Assembly: GCF_000165125.1 (NCBI RefSeq)
Contig: NZ_AEIU01000046.1
Coordinates: 1-64,000 of the forward strand
Source: Vibrio caribbeanicus ATCC BAA-2122
GTDB taxonomy: Bacteria > Pseudomonadota > Gammaproteobacteria > Enterobacterales > Vibrionaceae
DNA length: 64,000 nucleotides
Reading direction: 5' to 3'
A program made the translations under genes and the position numbers. Positions 26,948 through 33,531 of this stretch are shown in pieces. Numbering within the stretch: the stretch's first letter is position 1; each line of letters starts with the position of its first letter. The notes beneath the pieces were generated by a model that did not search any database, had not been told where the DNA came from, and saw only the letters and a program-made list of their open reading frames with translations.

Positions 26948-26995
26948 TTCAGGTCACACACCAAACTGAAGTGGGGGATAGTAACCTTCCCCCAC
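26947..26995. terminator. repeat arm plus bidirectional hairpin
   Basis: After the arm ATTCAGGTCACACACC lies GTGGGGGA (26971-26978) pairing with TTCCCCCAC (26987-26995) across an 8-nt loop, between two convergent genes. No long T-tract on either side, so efficiency is uncertain. Confidence 0.5.
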
Positions 26996-27003
26996 CAGTA
27001 GGA

Positions 27004-27888
27004 TCATATGGGATCAACGTTCCACTTGAGCTCATCCCCTGTCACTTGCGCGTCGCGACTAATTTTCCACTTTGCTTCAACCGGATCCCCACTCCCTTTC
27101 TCTGCAGTCACTCCATCAATAGTCACATTTTCCGGGTATTTTTTGATGCTAATGATTGCGTAATTATCTGAGTTAGGCGGAATTTCCACCTCATCTGACG
27201 CTAATTTTGTTCCCTTTGAGTCGAAAACTTCACTTTTATATTCGATATGAAATCCTGATCGGGGAAAGGTTGTTTCAGACTGCGAGTTCGATTTGAATAA
27301 AAACATCTGCTGGGCAGTTGTCTTACCTTGTATTAGTTTACCAATGAGATCGCCGTTACTACTTCTTTTAGAAGGTTTAGCAATGCTTGAAATATTCAAA
27401 CTGTGCTTATCAGATGGTGCTCTCCGCCTATTCCAGTCACTGTGCACCGTATTGTTCTTCAGCGATTTTCCTTGATGCACATTTACCACTTTTTCTTTAG
27501 CTGCCCCCTGCGAAGGAATAAATATCCCCTTATCCATACTGGCAATGCTAAAACTACGTTTATTACTCACTTCGAGTTCTAAATTACCAAACGAATCCTT
27601 CTTTGCGCCGATTTTGCTAACTTCAACACGAGCATTATCTAGTACGTTGTTCTCTGGTGTGGACTGAGTTTTGATTTGAGCCAAGCTATCTACTTGAGGT
27701 TGTTTATCACCCGCACTCAGATTTTGAATAGAGTGAGTCGCCTCATTCATGCTTCGGCTCGGTGTTGTGCTTTGTGAAAGATTCGAGGTCGCAGCAGTGA
27801 GCCTGACACTGGGTTCATTGTCGGAGGGCAATGGAGAGATATTGGAAGTTAAATTCGTTTCAACAGGTTTTGTCGTGATTTCTGGCAT
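27004..27888 (-). CDS. type III effector-like protein, variable C-terminus
   Basis: 294 residues. The first about 62 residues are almost identical to the neighbouring 335-residue protein (shared EPSVRLTAATSNLSQSTTPS and the following SRSMNEATHSIQNLSAGD), Ser/Thr/Asn-rich and disordered like type III secretion and chaperone-binding regions. The rest is unrelated: a basic, polar middle and a beta-rich end (FHIEYKSEVFDSKGTKLASDEVEIPPNSDNYAIISIKKYP). I do not recognise that domain. Directly upstream on the same strand lies a chaperone remnant. No T3SS apparatus is in the window, so secretion is inferred from the chaperone and shared leader. Confidence 0.6.
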   Translation of the reverse strand: MPEITTKPVETNLTSNISPLPSDNEPSVRLTAATSNLSQSTTPSRSMNEATHSIQNLSAGDKQPQVDSLAQIKTQSTPENNVLDNARVEVSKIGAKKDSFGNLELEVSNKRSFSIASMDKGIFIPSQGAAKEKVVNVHQGKSLKNNTVHSDWNRRRAPSDKHSLNISSIAKPSKRSSNGDLIGKLIQGKTTAQQMFLFKSNSQSETTFPRSGFHIEYKSEVFDSKGTKLASDEVEIPPNSDNYAIISIKKYPENVTIDGVTAEKGSGDPVEAKWKISRDAQVTGDELKWNVDPI

Positions 27889-27896
27889 AGTATTAG

Positions 27897-28050
27897 TTAA
27901 CCTCTGATGAAGTTTGTATTATCAATTTGAAAAGGCGTGTTATTGGTTAATTCAAATAAATCTCTAATGGAGTTTTTAGCTTCAGGTGATATGGTGGTAA
28001 GATTTCCGATAATATTAGCGAGAATATTTACGTCTAACCCCTCTATGGTA
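27897..28050 (-). pseudogene. truncated type III chaperone remnant
   Basis: About 50 codons nearly identical to the C-terminal third of the intact chaperone at 29231-29695 (EGLDVNILANIIGN, ISPEAKNSIRDLFE, IDNTNFIRG and stop in the same place). The 5' two thirds are absent and the break is exactly at a repeat copy (28052). This shows that the chaperone-effector unit was duplicated and that the repeat took part in the deletion. Confidence 0.85.
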
Positions 28051-28051
28051 A

Positions 28052-28203
28052 ATTCAGGACGCATTACCTTTAGTTTTTATTGGTGTATGCCCTGAATTAT
28101 TAAAATCGGCTCCGTTACCTCTAAAAATTCACAGCCCTCAACATAAGCTTCAAACTGAGAGCTGTGATTTGGCATTACTTTTTTAAAGGTGTGTGTCCTG
28201 AAT
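28052..28203 (-). repeat. short main repeat and left arm bracketing a mini-ORF
   Basis: 28052-28097 is a 46-bp internally deleted repeat with both arms (ATTCAGGACGCATTACC…GGTGTATGCCCTGAAT). 28188-28203 is a single arm, reading ATTCAGGACACACACC on the minus strand and starting 11 bp after the stop of the metalloprotease-like effector. Orientation here is minus, matching the local genes. Confidence 0.85.
28077..28175 (-). pseudogene. mini-ORF between two repeats
   Basis: 32 codons (MPNHSSQFEAYVEGCEFLEV, then TEPILI) ending in repeat-encoded IQGIHQ and TAA. It looks like the first 26 codons of a real gene cut off by the repeat. No family assigned; expression is doubtful. Confidence 0.3.
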
Positions 28204-28214
28204 TGATACTACAC

Positions 28215-29222
28215 TTAGAAACCAATAAAGTTTTTCATTTTATTAATCTGATTTTGCGTACCAAAATTCTCAGAAGCTTGCTCTAAAGAGGAGGCACCTC
28301 CTAAATTCCCAGCCAAATCGGTGAATGCCTTTGTCATTATTTTATTTTGATCTCCTCTAGCGGGGTATTTATGGGCTGCTTTAGTAATTTGCCCACTATC
28401 TGAACGCTCACGCCATCGATCTACCATCGGCTCCACTAGTTCATTTATACCTTTATCTTTAATATACCCTTCAAACAATCCTGCCATGATTTTCTCATCA
28501 CTGTTTACTACACCTAAAATAAGTTCAGTTAAAGCTGGATAAGCGTTTTTTCTAGCACTAATGGTTTCATCGTCATTGCGTCCTAAAACATCCTCAACTA
28601 TTCTCGTCGTTGCCTCAGTTATGGCTTCATTTAAGTTTGTTGAGGTATTAGCGATATTTGTCATACCTCCTTCAGCAGAGAGAAGGTGCATGACTTCATG
28701 GCGCGCAAAATGTTCTCCACCTGGACCATCTAAGGCAAAAATAGGCTGCCCGGGGAGGTTCTGTGAAGTAAAGCCAAGAGACTTTGTTGATTCTATGTAT
28801 GCTGCAGCAGACTCCCTTGTTGTGTGGGCTGGAGGTGAAGACAATTGACCATCAGCAAAAAACTTATCAATAAGCCCTTCTTTGTCTACAAACTTTAATA
28901 TACCGGTATCTTTCGTATGTGAGTAAAACTGATCAAATTTCTCTGAAAATGTCATTAACTTTTGATTAAAGTCTGACTTAAAGTCAATATCTCTGACTGC
29001 GCTACGATGCTCCTGCACCGTTTGAGGGGCTGAATTATTATCCCCCGCACTCAGATTTTGAATAGAGTGAGTCGCCTCATTCATGCTTCGGCTCGGTGTT
29101 GTGCTTTGTGAAAGATTCGAGGTCGCAGCAGTGAGCCTGACACTGGGTTCATTGTTGGAGGGCAATGGAGAGATATTGGGAGTTAAATTCGTTTGAACAG
29201 GTTTTATTGTGATATCTGGCAT
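28215..29222 (-). CDS. type III effector-like protein with zincin HExxH motif
   Basis: 335 residues. The N-terminal about 62 residues are the shared secretion/chaperone-binding leader. The middle is helical. HFARHEVMHLLSAEGG at 171-186 is an HExxH zinc site (His175, Glu176, His179), with NLNEAITEATTR at 197-207 offering a downstream Glu ligand (199 or 203) as in gluzincin-type peptidases. So a likely metalloprotease effector. It lies 8 bp after its chaperone gene on the same strand, a classic chaperone-effector order. Not matched to a named effector. Catalysis and secretion are inferred. Confidence 0.65.
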   Translation of the reverse strand: MPDITIKPVQTNLTPNISPLPSNNEPSVRLTAATSNLSQSTTPSRSMNEATHSIQNLSAGDNNSAPQTVQEHRSAVRDIDFKSDFNQKLMTFSEKFDQFYSHTKDTGILKFVDKEGLIDKFFADGQLSSPPAHTTRESAAAYIESTKSLGFTSQNLPGQPIFALDGPGGEHFARHEVMHLLSAEGGMTNIANTSTNLNEAITEATTRIVEDVLGRNDDETISARKNAYPALTELILGVVNSDEKIMAGLFEGYIKDKGINELVEPMVDRWRERSDSGQITKAAHKYPARGDQNKIMTKAFTDLAGNLGGASSLEQASENFGTQNQINKMKNFIGF

Positions 29223-29230
29223 AATATTAG

Positions 29231-29695
29231 TTATCCTCTGATGAAGTTTGTATTATCAATTTGAAAAGATGTGTTATTCGTTGATTCAAATAAATCTCTA
29301 ATGGAGTTTTTAGCTTCAGGTGATATGGTGGTAAAATTTCCGATAATATTAGCGAGAATATTTACGTCTAATCCCTCGGTGGGGTGCTGATAACGGAGTA
29401 CAACCCTATTATTTTCAGGATCGAGAGCAAAATATGCCTGACGTAAGATAGTGCTGTTAAAATTATAATGCATTAAACGCATCAAAAACTGCTTCTCTTC
29501 GTTATATGGCATAGAGCCTAAATCAGCAAAAAGTTGCAAGTGTGAGCTACCTGCTATCATATCAATGGTCAGGTCAATCCCTTCTTCTGTTTTAAAAACA
29601 CATCGTCCGGAATCGTCTAGTTTTAAGAAGCCTAAACCCCATGTTCTACCAAGCTCTTGAAGCAAATTGTCTACTATTTTTTGTTCGTTATTCAT
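29231..29695 (-). CDS. CesT/Tir-type III secretion chaperone
   Basis: 154 residues, acidic, with the class I chaperone pattern: an N-terminal helix (NNEQKIVDNLLQELGRTWGL), strands (LKLDDSGRCVFKTEEGIDLTIDMI; SHLQLFADLGSMP), helix (EKQFLMRLMHYNFN), strands (AYFALDPENNRVVLRYQHP) and a final long helix. Such dimers bind the N-terminal 50-100 residues of effectors. Gene order chaperone-then-effector supports this. A second, truncated copy lies at 27897-28050. No strong ribosome-binding site (CAGGTT before ATG). Confidence 0.8.
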   Translation of the reverse strand: MNNEQKIVDNLLQELGRTWGLGFLKLDDSGRCVFKTEEGIDLTIDMIAGSSHLQLFADLGSMPYNEEKQFLMRLMHYNFNSTILRQAYFALDPENNRVVLRYQHPTEGLDVNILANIIGNFTTISPEAKNSIRDLFESTNNTSFQIDNTNFIRG

Positions 29696-29866
29696 ACAGG
29701 TTATTTTGATTACATACTCAGGTAAGTAGAGCCAGAGGCTCTTTAAACAGTACTTTATTTAATGAAGTAAATTTACAATACCCAGTAGAACGTAGAAATG
29801 TTATTAACATTGGTCGTTATTTTTTATAAAGCTGAACTTTTTTCTTATATTTAGCTATGAAAAATT

Positions 29867-29928
29867 ATTCAGGACATAAACCTTTAACATCACAATCCTT
29901 ATCTGGACGTGTTACCTTTGGTTTTTAT
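29867..29928 (+). repeat. last ATTCAGGACA-type repeat of the array
   Basis: Left arm diverged (ATTCAGGACATAAACC) followed by the conserved middle GGACGTGTTACCTTTGG and TTTTTATT; right arm lost. 29696-29866 has no gene. After the repeat, GGCTAATAAGCGTTATATG resembles an attC right end directly before the next gene. Confidence 0.8.
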
Positions 29929-29987
29929 TTATGTGACAATTTATCGGCTAATAAGCGTTATATGCCCTCATCGAATTTGGAGAATAT

Positions 29988-30359
29988 ATGGATATCTTGA
30001 TTGAGCAAGAAATCGAACTTCATCAGTATGAAATACGTCAGAGCCTATCAGATATCGAACGTCTGATTCATCCTAGCTTTTCTGAGGTTGGTATATCAGG
30101 GGACAGTTATGACTTTGCTTCAATCATAGAATTGATGAAGTCGGAAGAACCTTCAGAGGTTCGGATTCATTCGCAAAACTATGAATGTGTCCAACTTGAA
30201 CCATCGGTTCAGTTATTGAAGTATGAGTCAGTTATAGTAACACCTTCAGGCGAGACTAGCGATTATGCTAAGCGTTGTTCTATTTGGGCCTTTAACGGCT
30301 CTCGTTGGCAACTGAAGTTTCATCAAGGGACTCCATGCCCAATGTTTGAATTGGTTTAA
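29988..30359 (+). CDS. NTF2-like (DUF4440) domain protein
   Basis: 123 residues: an N-terminal helix pair (EIELHQYEIRQSLSDIERLIHPSFSEVGISGDSYDFASIIELM), then a curved sheet (EVRIHSQNYECVQLEPSVQLLKYESVIVTP) ending in CSIWAFNGSRWQLKFHQGTP. This is the SnoaL/DUF4440 cone fold, frequent in integron cassettes. Ligand unknown. GGAGAATAT before the ATG is a good site. It follows GCGTTATATG, consistent with a cassette boundary. Confidence 0.8.
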   Translation: MDILIEQEIELHQYEIRQSLSDIERLIHPSFSEVGISGDSYDFASIIELMKSEEPSEVRIHSQNYECVQLEPSVQLLKYESVIVTPSGETSDYAKRCSIWAFNGSRWQLKFHQGTPCPMFELV

Positions 30360-30402
30360 TATCAGGCTTGGGTAAACAGGTATATATTACACGAGGAATA
30401 GA

Positions 30403-30582
30403 GTGAGTAAGGAAATACTAGGCGTTTTTCACGATGATCCGAAAATGTCATCTGAGGATCTCGAAGCGATAAATATCTTGAGTAAAGATGAATGTGCGCA
30501 AGCATGGATCGAATACGTAAGTGTCTTTAATCGTCACTTGATGAAAATGCAAGATGATGAGTGGCCTAAGTCCTTATTGTGA
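30403..30582 (+). CDS. small acidic protein (59 residues)
   Basis: GTG start with ACGAGGAATA upstream. Product begins MSKEILGVFHDDPKMSSEDL and ends MKMQDDEWPKSLL; helical and acidic. It follows the NTF2-like gene by 43 bp and could be its second cassette gene or an unrelated one. No family recognised. Confidence 0.5.
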   Translation: MSKEILGVFHDDPKMSSEDLEAINILSKDECAQAWIEYVSVFNRHLMKMQDDEWPKSLL

Positions 30583-30727
30583 ACCTGATTTTACCTTCGC
30601 CAAACTTATCCAGTTTTAATGTCTTAACTATTGATTTTATTTGAATAGATATAGCTAAGAGCGCATCATGTAAGAGAGCAAGTCGACAATTAGTCGGCTA
30701 AAGAGTGTTATGTGGTTGGAGAAAATC

Positions 30728-31081
30728 ATGAATCCATCAGCGGTTCTTGTCCATGTCCCAGATGTAGCTAAAGGACTTGAATGGTACAAAAAAGCTTTTC
30801 CTGAAGCAGTTCCGGTTTACCACCCTGAGTTTGACTTTACGGTACTCGACTTAAATGGTTTCTCGCTAGAAATCGTTCAAGCTGACGAAAAGGTTGGTAC
30901 TGGTAAAAGCGGTACGGTTGTTTACTGGTCAGTGGATAATTTATCTGTTGCTCTAGCTCATTTTAAAGTACTGGGTGCGTCTCTTTATCGTGGACCAATG
31001 GAAATTGAAGATGGACTTTCGATGTGCCAAGTTGAAGACCCATTTGGAAACCTAATAGGTCTACGCGGGAAGACCGTATAA
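30728..31081 (+). CDS. VOC (glyoxalase/bleomycin-resistance fold) protein
   Basis: About 117 residues. HVPDVAKGLEWYKKAFPEAV, DFTVLDLNGFSLEIVQADEK and CQVEDPFGNLIGLRG are the βαβββ modules of the VOC fold. Members bind or inactivate small molecules such as methylglyoxal, fosfomycin or bleomycin; function here unknown. GGAGAAAATC precedes the ATG at 30728; an upstream ATG at 30710 lacks a site. A typical Vibrio integron cassette: GAGTGTTATG just upstream and an attC-like site from its stop. Confidence 0.85.
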   Translation: MNPSAVLVHVPDVAKGLEWYKKAFPEAVPVYHPEFDFTVLDLNGFSLEIVQADEKVGTGKSGTVVYWSVDNLSVALAHFKVLGASLYRGPMEIEDGLSMCQVEDPFGNLIGLRGKTV

Positions 31082-31187
31082 CAAACGTCTTAATATGGAC
31101 ATTAGACTCGTGGCATTTATGGTCCTATTTCTTTGAGGTGGTTTTACAGCTCTTGTATTAAGTTAGCTGCTTAATAGCGCGTTAAAT
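31079..31187 (+). repeat. attC-like integron recombination site
   Basis: Starts at the VOC stop with TAACAAACGTCTTAA and ends with TTAATAGCGCGTTAAAT, which pair with each other; inner TATGGAC pairs with GTCCTA. Length about 108 bp, spacing and both ends match Vibrio (VCR-like) attC sites, with GTTAAAT fitting GTTRRRY. It is the only apparently intact attC I see and marks the right edge of the array. No integron integrase is in the window. Confidence 0.7.
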
Positions 31188-31189
31188 CC

Positions 31190-31936
31190 TTAGTAGCCTT
31201 TAAAGAAACCACCGTCGAGCATGATATTTTGCCCAGTCATATGGTTCGTTAGAGGACCAAGCAACGCCACTACAGCACCCACAACATCGTCAATGGATGC
31301 ATATTTTTGTAGAGGCACGTTCGAAACTTCATTTTTCATTAGTTCGTCAAATGAAATGTTTTGGCTCAACGCCTTATTTTTCATCTTTTCAGTATAACTT
31401 TCGGTCATCACGCCACCCAGTGAAAGGGTGTTAACGGAAATACGCTTCTCACCTAGAGTTAATGCCATGGCTTTTGCTTGCCCTAACCAGGCCGAACGAA
31501 GGCAATTATTTGTCGCATAGTGGGTAAGAGCGGATTTAGAGCTGATCCCCGATATCAATACCATTTTAGCTCCATCACTCACCGCGTTTGCTTCGAAAAG
31601 TTGACGCAAAAGGCTGAGCGGATTGATGAAATAATTCTTGTAGAGATCAGCCCATTCCTCGTCAGAAGGAAATATGTTTGAAGATGGCGGTATTCGAGGA
31701 ATGATGAAGACTATTCGGTCTAACTTTCCACCGTTGGCAATGTTTGTGGCGGCACTCTGAATACTCTCAGGATTAAAAAAATCCAGCTCAACAGGAATCG
31801 TGCTGTTTTCAGAAAACTCGCAAAGGGTTTGAAGTTTGTCTCGGTCTCGACCGGTTAAAATAAGATTGTCTTCAGTGAGTGCGCGAGCGATTTGGCTGCC
31901 CATACCTGAAGTTGCGCATGTAATGAGAGTGTTCAT
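31190..31936 (-). CDS. short-chain dehydrogenase-like protein, atypical active site
   Basis: 248 residues of SDR fold. The nucleotide loop is CATSGMGSQIA (residues 7-17) and the active-site region is VLISGISSKSALTHYATNNCLRSAW: catalytic-type Ser and Tyr140 present, but the Lys of YxxxK is Asn144. The C-terminal part (SVNTLSLGGVMTESY; NHMTGQNIMLDGGFF) is normal. It may bind NAD(P) without reductase activity or act as a sensor. Its 3' end abuts the attC-like site, so it is the first backbone gene or a reversed cassette. Confidence 0.8.
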   Translation of the reverse strand: MNTLITCATSGMGSQIARALTEDNLILTGRDRDKLQTLCEFSENSTIPVELDFFNPESIQSAATNIANGGKLDRIVFIIPRIPPSSNIFPSDEEWADLYKNYFINPLSLLRQLFEANAVSDGAKMVLISGISSKSALTHYATNNCLRSAWLGQAKAMALTLGEKRISVNTLSLGGVMTESYTEKMKNKALSQNISFDELMKNEVSNVPLQKYASIDDVVGAVVALLGPLTNHMTGQNIMLDGGFFKGY

Positions 31937-32075
31937 AAAGTGGCTTTGCCCTCAATTAGATTGTTATTTGTTGTGCGTCGATAGTCAAAGGCAGAGTGAG
32001 CTTAAAATACAGAAACCAAGGTTGGCAAGCCGCCTATTGTTTGAATAGAGCGGCTATGGTTGCGAGGAGCGCTGC

Positions 32076-32327
32076 TTAGTTTTGGAGCTTAGCTTTTGCT
32101 GCTTCTACTTTCGAAAAGTCTAATCCAAGCTCCTCGACCGCTTCTTTTATTAGAGTAGGGTTTTGCATCACTTGAGTCATTAGCATTTGCAGCTTTTCTT
32201 GAGGTAAACCTAACTCGCTGACAGTCGCCATGGCGGCCAATGGATTGTCTGTCATAGCTTGGAAAAGGCTTGCTATTTTTTCATCACTAACGTTGTTTTC
32301 TTTCAATATTGCTAGGATTGGATTCAT
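32076..32327 (-). CDS. DUF2999 family protein
   Basis: 83 residues, all-helical (MNPILAILKENNVSDEKIASLFQAMTDNPLAAMATVSELGLPQEKLQMLM). This matches the small DUF2999 family known mainly from Vibrionaceae; role unknown. The start at 32327 is chosen because AAAGG lies at proper distance; the ATG at 32336 overlaps that site. Confidence 0.85.
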   Translation of the reverse strand: MNPILAILKENNVSDEKIASLFQAMTDNPLAAMATVSELGLPQEKLQMLMTQVMQNPTLIKEAVEELGLDFSKVEAAKAKLQN

Positions 32328-32392
32328 GGTTGTCATCCTTTATTCGTTATCTGACCCGAAGTGAGTTTATCACCTGAATCGCGGCGATAAAA

Positions 32393-33451
32393 CTATCTTG
32401 TAACGGAATCATTTTTGGTTGCGCTGCAAAAATATGGACCACTGAACTCCAATAATGCTTGGGGCATTTCAATCGTTTCAACAAGCTGGCCGTAGTGATA
32501 CAGACTCGAACTGACTTTGGCTTTCATCGATTTCATATAACGTTGCTCGCCACCAAAAATAATCGCGGATGGGAAAACCTGACGATAAAAGTCATCAAGT
32601 TCTGATTTTGCCTCTAGGACCAATTTATAGGTGAGCTTATCCATTTCAAGCTTAAAATCGCCGTTGCAGGAATCGTATTCTCGCTTTACTGAGACATTGC
32701 CGATGGCAGGATAAAAGATCAGATCGTAGTTTTTGGAGATATAACGACCCGCCCATAATTCGATGGCGGAAGTGCCTACCCTTGCACCTGTAAACATATA
32801 GTAAAGTTCGTCAGACAGGCCCATTGTGTAAATCACCCCAGAACTTGATTCTTTGTCAAACCAGCCCTTGTCCAATTGAGCAAAGCCACTCCCAGACAGT
32901 GAATGGTTGCCATCATCAAATTGATATTGAATAGGCGTGCCTACCGTGTACAAAAACCATTTTCCACCGACTCCAGGGAGCTCTGGTATAATGCCAAAGG
33001 GAGTTTGTCCCGGGTTTTTGCCTCGCCAATAATGGGCATGTTCTCCAGCCCAATTCATCGAAAAATTAAACCCCTCAAAGGTAATCGTTAATGTATCTTT
33101 ATTGGCTACAACGATGCCCGGAACTTCGTAGTGAAACTGTTCGAGATTATCAAAGCCTTTTAAGATAAGATCATCACGGAAAATATCGTATTTGATGGCC
33201 GAGCCATTGAGGGGAGTGTAGGCCAAATGAATGTATGCTTTGGGGGTGGGATCTATAAAATCAGGCGCAATATAGGTTTGTAGGCTGACCTTAAAATATC
33301 CCGTATTTGGTATCGATATGTTGTAAAACCACTGCTCTGCCCAAGTACTCTCTGATGAAGGAACATGGGGGCGCAAATCTTCGAGCGTTGTTGCCACTGT
33401 TTGTAAAGAAAAAATGGTCAGAAATAGACAAAATAAATTTAATACTTTCAT
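32393..33451 (-). CDS. exported CrtC/AttH-like protein
   Basis: About 352 residues after choosing the start that gives a signal peptide (MKVLNLFCLFLTIFSLQTVA). The body is beta-rich with GEHAHYWRGKNPG, FGIIPELPGVGGKWFLYTVGTPIQY, GFAQLDKGWF and FGGEQRY, a pattern recalling the AttH/CrtC (hydroxyneurosporene synthase-like) lipocalin-type fold. That assignment is tentative. Third gene of an exported trio with the FAD oxidase and carotenoid oxygenase upstream, so it may hydrate or bind an apocarotenoid or related lipid in the periplasm. Confidence 0.55.
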   Translation of the reverse strand: MKVLNLFCLFLTIFSLQTVATTLEDLRPHVPSSESTWAEQWFYNISIPNTGYFKVSLQTYIAPDFIDPTPKAYIHLAYTPLNGSAIKYDIFRDDLILKGFDNLEQFHYEVPGIVVANKDTLTITFEGFNFSMNWAGEHAHYWRGKNPGQTPFGIIPELPGVGGKWFLYTVGTPIQYQFDDGNHSLSGSGFAQLDKGWFDKESSSGVIYTMGLSDELYYMFTGARVGTSAIELWAGRYISKNYDLIFYPAIGNVSVKREYDSCNGDFKLEMDKLTYKLVLEAKSELDDFYRQVFPSAIIFGGEQRYMKSMKAKVSSSLYHYGQLVETIEMPQALLEFSGPYFCSATKNDSVTR

Positions 33452-33531
33452 GATAATAGGATTCTTTATTGGGGCTCTGTGATTAGAGTGAGACCAAGTA
33501 CGGGCAATGCCCGCACTTGGTATATAAGAAA

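Noticed and set aside
14673-29928. Interpretation of the repeats as a CRISPR array
   Set aside because: Spacing is irregular, units are palindromic and gene-sized inserts lie between; no cas genes.
14673-29928. Interpretation of the repeats as canonical integron attC sites
   Set aside because: The repeat lacks GTTRRRY/RYYYAAC ends in the right places; only 31079-31187 and two half sites look attC-like.
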